DNA of 64,000 nt from Chromatiales bacterium (lineage in GTDB: Bacteria > Pseudomonadota > Gammaproteobacteria > Steroidobacterales > GCA-2729495): the NCBI GenBank assembly GCA_002729495.1, contig PBYE01000027.1, positions 124,001-188,000 on the forward strand, written 5' to 3'. The translations under genes and the position numbers were made by a program. This document shows, in pieces, positions 1-7,029 of the stretch. The first letter of the stretch is position 1, and every line of letters starts with the position of its first letter. A model generated the notes under the pieces. That model was given only the letters and a program-made list of their open reading frames with translations. It ran no database searches and was not told where the DNA came from.

Positions 1-1
1 G

Positions 2-712
2 GGTGAAAGCCTGGCAGAAAAAATTGTTCGTGAGCAACCGAACCATGATATAGACGTCGTGATCCCGATTCCAGATTCGAGTCGCACCAGTGCCTTGTCC
101 GTTGCACAGAGCCTGGGGGTTAAGTATCGGGAGGGATTTATCAAGAACCGTTACATCGGTCGAACCTTCATCATGCCCGGCCAGGAGCAGCGGAGGAAAT
201 CAGTTAAGCGCAAGCTTAATGCCATCGACCTGGAGTTCCGTGACAAGGTTGTACTGTTAGTCGACGATTCGATAGTACGCGGTACGACGTCCCAGCAGAT
301 TATCGAAATGGCCCGCGAAGCCGGTGCGCGTAAGGTTTATTTTGCATCGGCTTCACCTCCCGTGCGTTTTCCGAACGTATTCGGCATCGATATGCCGGTG
401 TCACGGGAACTTGTCGCATTCAACCGCACCGAAGAAGAAGTGTCCGCTTACATCGGGGCAGACTGGCTTATTTACCAGGATCTGCGGGATCTCATTCGGG
501 CGGTAAGGTACGACAATGGTGAAATTAAAGACTTTGATACCTCCTGTTTCTCCGGTGAATACGTAACGGGAGGCATAACCACGGATTACCTGCGGCGTAT
601 AGAAATAGGGCGTTCTGACGAGGCCAAGCAGGCGCGCGAGGCGGCACGGCGCCGCAATGGCGGGGGTGATAAGGGTGGCAAGGAATCCGGGCCGCCTCCG
701 GGTGTCGGATAA
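2..712 (+). CDS. purF: Amidophosphoribosyltransferase, C-terminal part (cut by window edge)
   Basis: PurF makes 5-phosphoribosylamine from PRPP and glutamine, the first step of purine synthesis in the cytoplasm. The reading frame is already open at base 2, so the first GTG or ATG inside the window is not the start; about 236 C-terminal residues are present out of roughly 500 in the family. The PRPP-binding loop [15 protein letters not shown] is clear, as is the upstream [11 protein letters not shown] segment of the phosphoribosyltransferase fold. The N-terminal glutaminase domain lies outside the window. The C-terminal tail is Gly- and Lys-rich. The next gene starts 12 bases downstream, suggesting co-transcription with the kinase. 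Confidence 0.95.
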   Translation, partial: GESLAEKIVREQPNHDIDVVIPIPDSSRTSALSVAQSLGVKYREGFIKNRYIGRTFIMPGQEQRRKSVKRKLNAIDLEFRDKVVLLVDDSIVRGTTSQQIIEMAREAGARKVYFASASPPVRFPNVFGIDMPVSRELVAFNRTEEEVSAYIGADWLIYQDLRDLIRAVRYDNGEIKDFDTSCFSGEYVTGGITTDYLRRIEIGRSDEAKQAREAARRRNGGGDKGGKESGPPPGVG

Positions 713-724
713 GCGAAGCGCCAA

Positions 725-1954
725 ATGGACATCAAGGTACTGGTCATCGAACCTAGTCAGGACTACCGCACACTCCTTGTGCATCACCTGACGACACGCT
801 GGCCGGACGCACAAATCACCGAATACGATCCTGAAGAGTCCGGTCGCCTGCAGGAGGGTTTTTCGGGGGCCGGCAACGACCTTGTGATACTTGCGCACCC
901 GCTCGGTGAAGAAAGCGGTCTAGATTGGCTGCGTCAGTTTGTGAACGGCAACGGCTTTCCCCCCGTGATCGTGATCGGCCCTTCAGATGAACGTGACATC
1001 GTTGCGGCCATCAAGGGGGGTGCCGCAGATTACATTTCCCGCGACAAACTTTCCCACACGGCATTGGTTGCGGTTGTCGAATCGGTGCTGGAGTCACCGG
1101 ACACGAGTAACGACACAAGTGTCACCGGTACGAGCGCAAGCGCGATCGACCTGGTAGGGCTGAAAGGATACGAGGTCGATAAACGCATCTCCGGAGGCGA
1201 AGTCGCATCTGTCTACCTGACCCGTGAGACTGCTTCGGAACGTGACGTGGTACTCAAGGTGTTGTTGCAGGTGCCCGACTCGGGTGGCGACGTCGCTTTC
1301 CAGCGCTTCCTGCGTGAATTTGAGTTGATCGGAAAAATTTCCCACCCGAATGTCGTGCAGATTTATGACCTTGGTGTAGCCGATGACCACGCGTATATAG
1401 CGATGGAATATTGCAGCCGTGGCAGCCTGAAGCGACGTATAAAAATTGGTATGTACGCGGACCGTGCGGAGGAAATCATGCGTTCCATAGCCGAGGCGCT
1501 GAGGGCGATCCATGCAGTTGGAATTTTGCACCGCGACCTTAAGCCGACGAACGTACTGTTTCGTGATGACGAGAGCGTCGCACTTATCGATTTCGGCCTC
1601 GCCAAGCAGGCGCATCTCAATGCTGAATTAACCGGGACCGGTGAAATATTCGGAACGCCTTACTACATGAGCCCCGAGCAGGGTCATGGCAAGCCACTGG
1701 ATCAGCGTTCCGATATTTACAGCCTTGGTATTATTTTTTACGAAATGCTGACGGGCGAAAAACCGTACCAGGGAAATACCGCCATGGCAGTTATTCTGAA
1801 GCACGCACGCGATCCTGTTCCGAGATTGCCTGATCACTTGGCGAGCTATCAGCCGGCAATAGACAAAATGATGGCCAAGCGCCCGGGACACCGGTTTCAG
1901 TCTATAGACGAGTTGCTGGAGTGGCGACCGGCAGAAGTTCAAAACGGTCAGTAA
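725..1954 (+). CDS. Ser/Thr protein kinase with N-terminal degenerate receiver domain
   Basis: This 409-residue cytoplasmic protein joins a response-regulator-like domain (about 1-125) to a Hanks-type kinase domain (about 147-400). The kinase looks active: glycine-rich loop near 155-164, Lys178 in VLKVL, HRDLKPTN at 269-276 (catalytic Asp271), DFG at 289-291, and GTPYYMSPEQ in the activation segment. The receiver lacks its phosphoacceptor: where DLVLLD is expected the sequence reads DLVILA (Ala57), and the conserved Lys is Arg in DYISRD. It therefore probably senses by binding rather than by phosphorylation (inference). No transmembrane segment or PASTA repeat is seen. Its 3' end overlaps convergent lpxH by 7 bases. 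Confidence 0.85.
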   Translation: MDIKVLVIEPSQDYRTLLVHHLTTRWPDAQITEYDPEESGRLQEGFSGAGNDLVILAHPLGEESGLDWLRQFVNGNGFPPVIVIGPSDERDIVAAIKGGAADYISRDKLSHTALVAVVESVLESPDTSNDTSVTGTSASAIDLVGLKGYEVDKRISGGEVASVYLTRETASERDVVLKVLLQVPDSGGDVAFQRFLREFELIGKISHPNVVQIYDLGVADDHAYIAMEYCSRGSLKRRIKIGMYADRAEEIMRSIAEALRAIHAVGILHRDLKPTNVLFRDDESVALIDFGLAKQAHLNAELTGTGEIFGTPYYMSPEQGHGKPLDQRSDIYSLGIIFYEMLTGEKPYQGNTAMAVILKHARDPVPRLPDHLASYQPAIDKMMAKRPGHRFQSIDELLEWRPAEVQNGQ

Positions 1955-2670
1955 CTAAAGCTTGCAAGGCGTGGACCGTTCTCATCCCAGCTTAAAACAC
2001 TGCCCTGCTCGTACCAGTCACCCAGCACGATTCGCATGGCCTCCGATCCATCCAGGTTAAAACGATGGATATCGGGTCGATGTGTATGTCCATGCAACAG
2101 GGTATTTACACCGTACTCCCTTAATACCGATTCGACTGCAGCCTGGTTTACGCCGGTTATTTCGGGGGGTTTTAAGCCGACCCTGGCAGCACTGTTGGCG
2201 CGAATGTACCTTGTGATGGCGTTACGCAAGCTAAACGGCAGCCCGTTCAGAAAGCTTTCTGCAGCGGGGTGCCGTATGACTTTCCGGTAACGCATATAAC
2301 CGAGATCGTCCGTGCACATAAAATCGCCGTGACTCAACAGGACCGACGTGTCATGGACCCAGGCAAGCGTTGGATCCGCAAGCAGTTTAACGCCGGCAGT
2401 CGCACAGAACCCCTGGCCAATGAGAAAGTCGCGATTACCGCGCATGATAAAACACGGGATACCGGTGGCTGTCAGCTCAGCCAGGGCCCGGATTACCCGA
2501 CGGTTGTGCGGATCCGAGTGATCGTCGCCTATCCAGGCTTCGAACAGGTCGCCCAGTATGTAGAGCGCGTCTGCGGAGCGCGCGTCAGTTTGCAGGAAGT
2601 GTATGAATGCATCGGTTGCCTCCGGACGTGATTCGTCCAGGTGCAGGTCGGATATAAAGAGCGTTGCCAA
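1948..2670 (-). CDS. lpxH: UDP-2,3-diacylglucosamine diphosphatase LpxH
   Basis: LpxH cleaves UDP-2,3-diacylglucosamine to lipid X and UMP in lipid A synthesis, at the cytoplasmic face of the inner membrane. The calcineurin-like metal-binding motifs are all present: SDLHLD (Asp8, His10), GDLFEAWIGDD (Asp41), GNRD (Asn79), SHGD (His114) and HGHTH (His195, His197). The length of 240 residues is typical. It is the last gene of a minus-strand group read folD, cyclophilin, lpxH, with only 13 bases after the cyclophilin stop. This order with a peptidyl-prolyl isomerase is common in gammaproteobacteria. Confidence 0.95.
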   Translation of the reverse strand: MATLFISDLHLDESRPEATDAFIHFLQTDARSADALYILGDLFEAWIGDDHSDPHNRRVIRALAELTATGIPCFIMRGNRDFLIGQGFCATAGVKLLADPTLAWVHDTSVLLSHGDFMCTDDLGYMRYRKVIRHPAAESFLNGLPFSLRNAITRYIRANSAARVGLKPPEITGVNQAAVESVLREYGVNTLLHGHTHRPDIHRFNLDGSEAMRIVLGDWYEQGSVLSWDENGPRLASFSY

Positions 2671-2683
2671 GGCGTTGAACGGA

Positions 2684-3286
2684 TTACTCCGCCATGGGTT
2701 CGTTGGCAGGGTTAAGAAGCGTTATCTTTTCGATGACTATAGCCTCGGCCGGCACATCTTTCTTCAGTTGCGGCACCGGCCCCGGACCCGTCGCAACGTA
2801 GCCAATCTTGTCGATAACATCCATGCCTTCAACAACCCGTCCAAATACCGTGTATCCCCAGCGAGTAGGGCGCGGATCCAGCGCAATATTGTCGGCGAGA
2901 TTGATGTAGAACTGGGAATCGGCCGAATGCGGCTTGCCGGTACGTGCCATCGAAACAAAACCACGGCGGTTGCTTAAGCCATTGCCGGATTCATTCGGTA
3001 TGGATTTGCGCGTGGGCCTGAGTTTGTAGTCCATATCGTAGCCGCCGCCCTGGGCGACAAAACCACCGACGATACGGTGAAATATAGTTCCTTCGTAGAA
3101 ACCGCTGTCTACGTAGTCGAGAAAGTTGCGAACAGTTAACGGCGCCTTGCTGCTGAACAACTCCACTTCGAAATCACCCGAACTGGTTTCGACCAGCAGG
3201 CGGGGATAGGTGGGCAGTGCATCCTGTGCGTAGAGCGAACCGGCCACGAGTGACATTAATAAGGTTAAGGAGAGTAACTTTTGCAT
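2684..3286 (-). CDS. Periplasmic cyclophilin-type peptidyl-prolyl isomerase
   Basis: Cyclophilins isomerise Xaa-Pro bonds. The first 20 residues form a signal peptide (MQKLLSLTLLMSLVAGSLYA, cleavage after YA), so the enzyme should act in the periplasm like PpiA. The catalytic segment FHRIVGGFVAQGGG contains the conserved Phe, Arg and Gln, and MARTGKPHSADSQFYINL is the second signature. Its mature size of about 180 residues matches the single-domain bacterial class. It sits between folD (36 bases upstream) and lpxH (13 bases downstream) in one operon. The cytoplasmic PpiB of other bacteria often holds this position, so the signal peptide is a small difference. Confidence 0.9.
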   Translation of the reverse strand: MQKLLSLTLLMSLVAGSLYAQDALPTYPRLLVETSSGDFEVELFSSKAPLTVRNFLDYVDSGFYEGTIFHRIVGGFVAQGGGYDMDYKLRPTRKSIPNESGNGLSNRRGFVSMARTGKPHSADSQFYINLADNIALDPRPTRWGYTVFGRVVEGMDVIDKIGYVATGPGPVPQLKKDVPAEAIVIEKITLLNPANEPMAE

Positions 3287-3322
3287 TGTTGCTTTCTCTG
3301 AACGATTACAGTTAAGGAGCCT

Positions 3323-4177
3323 TCAGGTAGTTCCGCATTCCGCCGCCTCCAGCGTATTGTGTATCAGCATCGCCACCGTCATCGGACCAACCCCGCCCGG
3401 CACGGGGGTTATCCATGCAGCACGTTCCGCTGCTGCTGCGAATTCCACGTCGCCTGCCAGTTTGCCATTGTCTAGCCGGTTAATGCCGACATCAAACACG
3501 ATGGCACCTTCTTTGATCCAGTCGCCCGGGATCAGGCCCGGTTTGCCGACCGCAACGGCCAGTATTTCGGCCCGCCTGATATGGTCTTCGAGGTTTGTTG
3601 TGAACTTGTGACAGACGGTTACCGTCGCGCCCGCCAACAGAAATTCCAGTGCCAGTGGCCGGCCGACGATATTCGATGCACCGACGATAACGGTGTTCAT
3701 GCCCTTCGGGTCGACCCCTATATGCTCGAGCAACTTGATAATACCGAAGGGTGTGCAGGGGCGCAGTGAGGGGATACGCTGCGCAAGGCGGCCCACCGTA
3801 AAGGGATGAAATCCGTCCACGTCCTTGGCCGGATCAATGCGTTCGATAATTTCGTGCGCCTCGATGTGGCCAGGTAAGGGGAGCTGCACCAGTATCCCGT
3901 CCACGGTGTCGTCAGCGTTGAGCTTATCTATAAGTGCCAGCAATTCGTCCCGCGTCGTTTCTGCCGCCAGGTCGTGGTCCAGGGACAGGATGCCGGCATC
4001 AAGGCAGGCTTTGCGCTTATTCTCGACATAGATGGCCGAGGCCGAGTCTTGCCCGACCTGTATAACCGCAAGCCCCGGCGCACGTTCGCCGCCGTCGACG
4101 CGCTCAGCTACCCGCTGCCGGACCTGCTCGCGTATTTCATTGGCTACGGCTTTTCCGTCGATAAGCTTGGCTGGCAT
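3323..4177 (-). CDS. folD: Methylenetetrahydrofolate dehydrogenase/cyclohydrolase FolD
   Basis: FolD interconverts 5,10-methylene- and 10-formyl-tetrahydrofolate through its NADP dehydrogenase and cyclohydrolase activities, supplying one-carbon units for purines and fMet-tRNA. Family signatures are seen: YVENKRKAC with the catalytic Lys, VQLPLPGH, the KDVDGFHP loop, the Rossmann motif [10 protein letters not shown], and [10 protein letters not shown] near the C terminus. The start chosen gives [12 protein letters not shown], the normal FolD N terminus, and 284 residues; an in-frame ATG at 4195 is possible. It is the first gene of the folD-cyclophilin-lpxH group and is transcribed away from the tRNA island. 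Confidence 0.95.
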   Translation of the reverse strand: MPAKLIDGKAVANEIREQVRQRVAERVDGGERAPGLAVIQVGQDSASAIYVENKRKACLDAGILSLDHDLAAETTRDELLALIDKLNADDTVDGILVQLPLPGHIEAHEIIERIDPAKDVDGFHPFTVGRLAQRIPSLRPCTPFGIIKLLEHIGVDPKGMNTVIVGASNIVGRPLALEFLLAGATVTVCHKFTTNLEDHIRRAEILAVAVGKPGLIPGDWIKEGAIVFDVGINRLDNGKLAGDVEFAAAAERAAWITPVPGGVGPMTVAMLIHNTLEAAECGTT

Positions 4178-4285
4178 CGGGCTGATTTCCACCATATGCG
4201 GGGCCGCAAACATACCAGAGCGCCGGGTGGTTCTAAAGCCCATGGGCCCTATTTATAAGGTGTTTGCAGGTTGCGCCCCGGTTCG

Positions 4286-4352
4286 TTGACCTGCCGCAGG
4301 CCACCCCGTATCATGCCGCGCCGGCCTGGGGTCGCGCCTGTATAATGCGCGC
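4286..4352 (+). promoter_or_regulatory. Candidate promoters for the tRNA-Pro gene
   Basis: Two sigma-70-like signals precede tRNA-Pro. One is TTGACC (4286-4291), a 17-base spacer, then TATCAT (4309-4314). The second is a perfect TATAAT (4341-4346) without a good -35 box, followed directly by GCGCGC. A GC-rich discriminator of this kind is known from stringently controlled stable-RNA promoters. The same TATAATGCGCGC string lies before tRNA-Leu at 10000. Confidence 0.5.
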
Positions 4353-4381
4353 ACGCAGCAGTGGTCGGTTGATTTTGGTGT

Positions 4382-4458
4382 CGGGGCATAGCGCAGCCTG
4401 GTAGCGCATCTGCTTTGGGAGCAGAGGGTCGGGAGTTCGAATCTCTCTGCCCCGACCA
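4382..4458 (+). tRNA. tRNA-Pro (anticodon TGG)
   Basis: A cloverleaf folds with acceptor stem CGGGGCA/TGCCCCG, the anticodon TGG in the loop TTTGGGA, the T-arm motif GTTCGAAT and an encoded CCA (4456-4458). It is the first gene of a plus-strand island Pro-Arg-His-Lys. Confidence 0.93.
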
Positions 4459-4495
4459 ATCCAGACAGGCGCTTCGCGCCCGTCTGGATTGGTCG
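4453..4495 (+). terminator. Long hairpin overlapping the 3' end of tRNA-Pro
   Basis: Bases 4453-4466 pair perfectly with 4482-4495 (14 bp). After an A-C mismatch, 4468-4472 pair with 4476-4480 around a TTC loop. The stem begins inside the tRNA acceptor strand and contains the encoded CCA. There is no T run after it, so it may be a processing signal or a factor-dependent end rather than a classical terminator. Confidence 0.5.
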
Positions 4496-4584
4496 CCCCG
4501 CGGGTTGTTAGGCTCGCTTTGTACCTGCGGTCCAATCGCTCGCCGGCTCGAGTATGGGCGGAGTAGAATTGGCCCTGAACACAT

Positions 4585-4865
4585 GCGCCCGTAGCTCAAC
4601 CGGATAGAGCATCGGCCTTCAAGACAGGAGCCTTGTGCGGGAATACAACCGTTCAAGTGGACTGCACTGTAACGGGGAAACCTTAACAGGTAATGCTGAT
4701 GGCAATCCCGTGGAAACCCGCAAGGGGATCCGTAGAGACTATACGTGCGGCGCCTGAGATGGCGAAGAGATAGTCCAGACCACAAACTCGCGTAAGCGGG
4801 GCAGGGAAATCTGTAGTGGTAAGCTAAGCCGGAGGTTGCAGGTTCGAGTCCTGCCGGGCGCGCCA
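4585..4865 (+). tRNA. tRNA-Arg (anticodon TCT) interrupted by a group I intron
   Basis: The 5' exon (4585-4619) and 3' exon (4824-4865) join to a normal cloverleaf: acceptor GCGCCCG/CGGGCGC, D-arm GCTC/GAGC, anticodon stem TCGGC/GCCGG with loop CTTCTAA, T-arm with GGTTCGAGTCC, discriminator G and encoded CCA. The joined exons closely resemble E. coli tRNA-Arg(UCU). The 204-nt insert falls between the first and second anticodon bases (after U34). Unspliced, the RNA cannot form its anticodon arm, so decoding of AGA by this tRNA depends on splicing. A second intronless copy elsewhere in the genome cannot be excluded. Confidence 0.92.
4620..4823 (+). ncRNA. Group I self-splicing intron (IC3-like) in tRNA-Arg
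   Basis: The insert has the conserved core of bacterial tRNA group I introns. GACTAT (4737-4742) pairs perfectly with ATAGTC (4770-4775), giving P7 within R- and S-like elements (GTAGAGACTATACG and AAGAGATAGTCC). CTGCAC (4662-4667) pairs with GTGCGG (4745-4750) as P3. CGCC/GGCG around TGAGAT forms P8. CTCGC (4787-4791) and GCGGG (4796-4800) close a GTAA tetraloop, a GNRA-type P9. The 5' exon ends in U and the intron ends in G4823, as the mechanism requires. There is no homing endonuclease, and the size is close to the roughly 205-nt Azoarcus tRNA-Ile intron. The P1 pairing has one weak position, so the exact 5' splice site is inferred from the tRNA. Confidence 0.9.
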
Positions 4866-4917
4866 TTCAATGACGCCGCGTTTACAGCAGGCTGGAAACG
4901 CAAGGGCGGGATTAATG

Positions 4918-4944
4918 CCGATAAAGCGGTTGAAGCTTTATCGG
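4918..4944 (+). other. Hairpin between tRNA-Arg and tRNA-His
   Basis: CCGATAAAGC (4918-4927) pairs perfectly with GCTTTATCGG (4935-4944) around a 7-base loop. No T run follows, so it more likely marks an RNA-processing site in a multi-tRNA transcript than a terminator. Confidence 0.45.
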
Positions 4945-4969
4945 TGCTTGGCTCAGAAATATAGGCAAT

Positions 4970-5046
4970 GGTGGGTGTAGCTCAGTTGGTAGAGCCCTGG
5001 ATTGTGATTCCAGTCGTCGCGGGTTCGAGTCCCGTCTCCCACCCCA
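4970..5046 (+). tRNA. tRNA-His (anticodon GTG)
   Basis: The cloverleaf has acceptor GTGGGTG/CTCCCAC with one T-T mismatch, the anticodon GTG in the loop TTGTGAT and an encoded CCA. G4970 is the extra G-1 typical of tRNA-His and faces the C73 discriminator, so the mature 5' end is placed there. It is very similar to E. coli tRNA-His in the D and anticodon arms. Confidence 0.93.
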
Positions 5047-5103
5047 TACTTTTATATAAGAACAATTAGTCTTGCCGGTTTTTCAGCCGGATGTTCCAAC
5101 AAA

Positions 5104-5179
5104 GGGCCGTTAGCTCAGTTGGTAGAGCAGGTGGCTCTTAACCACTTGGTCGGGAGTTCGAGTCTCCCACGGCCCACCA
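5104..5179 (+). tRNA. tRNA-Lys (anticodon CTT)
   Basis: The acceptor stem is GGGCCGT/ACGGCCC, the anticodon is CTT in the loop CTCTTAA, the T-arm reads GAGTTCGAGTCTC and CCA is encoded. It is the last gene of the tRNA island and is followed at once by a strong terminator. Confidence 0.93.
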
Positions 5180-5182
5180 AAC

Positions 5183-5246
5183 AAAAAAAAGGGTGTCAGA
5201 CACCTCGTTCAGCCGCAATCGCTTGGTGTCTGACACCCTTTTTTTT
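5183..5246 (+). terminator. Bidirectional terminator after tRNA-Lys
   Basis: A perfect 22-bp inverted repeat, 5183-5204 and 5225-5246, has eight A at its left end and eight T at its right end, with a 20-base loop. Inside each arm, GGTGTC/GACACC is itself palindromic. It ends the tRNA island and would also stop transcription arriving from the other side. Confidence 0.85.
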
Positions 5247-5609
5247 ATTCGGCGGGCCGCCGGCGGTTGTTAACGGCTCACTCCGTGCTTCACTCCTCAC
5301 TCGCCGGCGAATTCAATGCTTGCTGCCAGTAGTGCCGCGCGACAGGCAGGATGCCTAAGTGCCGCGGAGGGCAGGACGCCCGTCGTTGGTCGGTAACCTC
5401 CGACCAACTGCTGCTATGCGTTATGCAAATCCGGAACACCGGAACTAAAGTAGCTTTACGTCGTTAACATACCGTTTTCAAACTGTTAACAAATAAGCAC
5501 GTGGTTCTGAGTTACACTCTACTGGTGTATAGAATATTATGCTGTACCGCAGCTTGAAGGGCTTCATGCCGGGGCGTAAATTGCCCACACTGCACACGAG
5601 GGAAGTTTG
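5247..5609. other. Intergenic region upstream of secreted protein gene
   Basis: No convincing gene is seen. It contains a perfect 9-bp hairpin, GTTGGTCGG (5385-5393) with CCGACCAAC (5400-5408), and a stretch at 5341-5380 in which a GGCAGGATGCC-like unit occurs twice in diverged form. The last 150 bases are AT-richer and probably hold the promoter of the next gene. A purine-rich GAGGGAAG ribosome-binding site lies at about 5598-5605. Confidence 0.5.
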
Positions 5610-6731
5610 ATGAAAACCATTGCTTACAGTCTTTTGATTTCAGCCACGCTGGCATTTTCCGTTCAGGCCGCTCCGACGCTTCAGTTCGAAGAGGATTTCG
5701 AAGGCGGCGCGACTGACTGGGTCGACGTGGATCGAGACCCGGTAACCCACTACGCCACGGGCGGTCAGGATGGTGGCGCGTATATCAGCGTGACCGAAGA
5801 TATCGACACGACGGGTGGCGGCAACTTCGGCGGGTATACCCTGTTTCGTTGTGCAGTCCTCGCCGGCCCGCCGGCGGAAAATTGCAGCAGCGGCGGCTTT
5901 GTCGGTAACTGGTATTTCACCACCGGTACACAGATTTTAAGGTTCTGGTTCCGGCATAACTCTGCCAAGTCAGGCGGGCTGCAAGGGATAGTCAGGGTGG
6001 CGATTCCGGGTAACCAGGCTGGCGGACCCGCAGTTTTTGCGGCTGTCCCGGCGAATACCTGGACCCAGCTCTCGGTGGCCATTGACCCGCAGTACCCGGC
6101 CTGGGATCCCAGTTGGGGTGCGTTGCTTGCGGATGCGGTCAAGATTTTCCGGAATGTTGGCCGCCTGCAACCCGGCTTCTACGTCGACCCGGGTGATCCT
6201 GCCTATACGGAAAGCAGTGTAATTTTCGATATTGATGATGTTCAGATTCTGGGTTCTCCGTCGGTCACGGCGGTCGTGGACGCTATTACCAGCGGCGGGC
6301 AACAGGGCCATGGGCACCCACACCGGACAATCCATCCGAATCACGACGGGGGTCCCGATGCAATTGACGATCTGGACGACACGGTTCGGCTGATGGTATT
6401 CGGCGCTTCCACGGGAGCAGGTGATCTGGAAGATCTCGATACGGACGACATCATCACGTCTTCAGTCCGTATCGGCCGGCTGGGTGGCACGAACATCTCC
6501 GGCGAGGAAATCTATAACCTTGATCATGACAGTGACGGGCTGGATGACGTGGAGTTTGCGGCCCTGACCGGCGATGCATTCGCACGTGCGGAGAGAAGCC
6601 GGGGCAGCTGTCAGGCGAGCTGGGCATGGCCGGACAAGGTTGAGTTCCGTGGAGAACTTACTACAGGCGAAGTCGTTGCCGGTGAAGATACGGTTATTAG
6701 CGTGAACTGTAACGCCCAGTGTCACAACTAG
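5610..6731 (+). CDS. Secreted protein of unknown function
   Basis: The gene encodes 373 residues starting MKTIAYSLLISATLAFSVQA, a clear Sec signal peptide with cleavage before APTLQ. The start is the ATG after GAGGGAAG; a TTG just upstream is less likely. The N-terminal part (about 20-215) has aromatic and Gly-rich strands with FEEDFEGG at the front, as in jelly-roll, carbohydrate-binding-like folds. The C-terminal part is Asp-rich, with HDSDGLDD resembling a calcium-binding loop. Five or more cysteines suggest disulfides outside the cytoplasm. No enzyme motif is recognised. It is monocistronic, with a terminator downstream. Function unknown. Confidence 0.7.
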   Translation: MKTIAYSLLISATLAFSVQAAPTLQFEEDFEGGATDWVDVDRDPVTHYATGGQDGGAYISVTEDIDTTGGGNFGGYTLFRCAVLAGPPAENCSSGGFVGNWYFTTGTQILRFWFRHNSAKSGGLQGIVRVAIPGNQAGGPAVFAAVPANTWTQLSVAIDPQYPAWDPSWGALLADAVKIFRNVGRLQPGFYVDPGDPAYTESSVIFDIDDVQILGSPSVTAVVDAITSGGQQGHGHPHRTIHPNHDGGPDAIDDLDDTVRLMVFGASTGAGDLEDLDTDDIITSSVRIGRLGGTNISGEEIYNLDHDSDGLDDVEFAALTGDAFARAERSRGSCQASWAWPDKVEFRGELTTGEVVAGEDTVISVNCNAQCHN

Positions 6732-6777
6732 CGCCTGGAAAAGACTATTTAGCCGACCGAAATACCAGGTCATGAAG

Positions 6778-6800
6778 GGCACCCGCAAGGGTGCCTTTTT
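6778..6800 (+). terminator. Rho-independent terminator
   Basis: GGCACCC (6778-6784), a GCAA loop and GGGTGCC (6789-6795) are followed by TTTTT. It lies about 45 bases after the secreted-protein gene and should end its transcript. Bases 6801-7029 show no gene. Confidence 0.85.
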
Positions 6801-7029
6801 ATTTGGTGAGGCGAAACGTCGCCTGTTAAGGCTTGCTTCGAGCGTTCGGGTTAAGCGAGAACAGAAAAGCGGCCTCCGCATCCTGATTGTCCGGCAATTC
6901 ACGGGGGCTCCGGGAAAGGGTCGTCGCGAAAGTGCTGAAGTGGCCTTTCTGTAGGACACCCCTAAGCAGCGCGTTTTTTCCTGCTATTCTTCGGTTGTCC
7001 CGGGTGTTTACGCAGGTCAAGGTGTCTGC

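Noticed and set aside
4585-4865. At first look the tRNA-Arg gene appears broken, as a pseudogene with an unrelated insertion.
   Set aside because: The two halves join to a perfect cloverleaf and the insert has paired P3, P7, P8 and P9 elements of a group I intron, so a functional split gene is the better reading.
4249-4866. A long minus-strand open frame running through the tRNA-Pro and tRNA-Arg genes.
   Set aside because: It reads antisense to two tRNAs and an intron, has no ribosome-binding site, and its sequence is a by-product of the RNA genes.
5183-5246. Repeat unit of a CRISPR array.
   Set aside because: There are only two arms in inverted order with one spacer and symmetrical A/T tracts; it is a terminator hairpin, and no cas genes are near.
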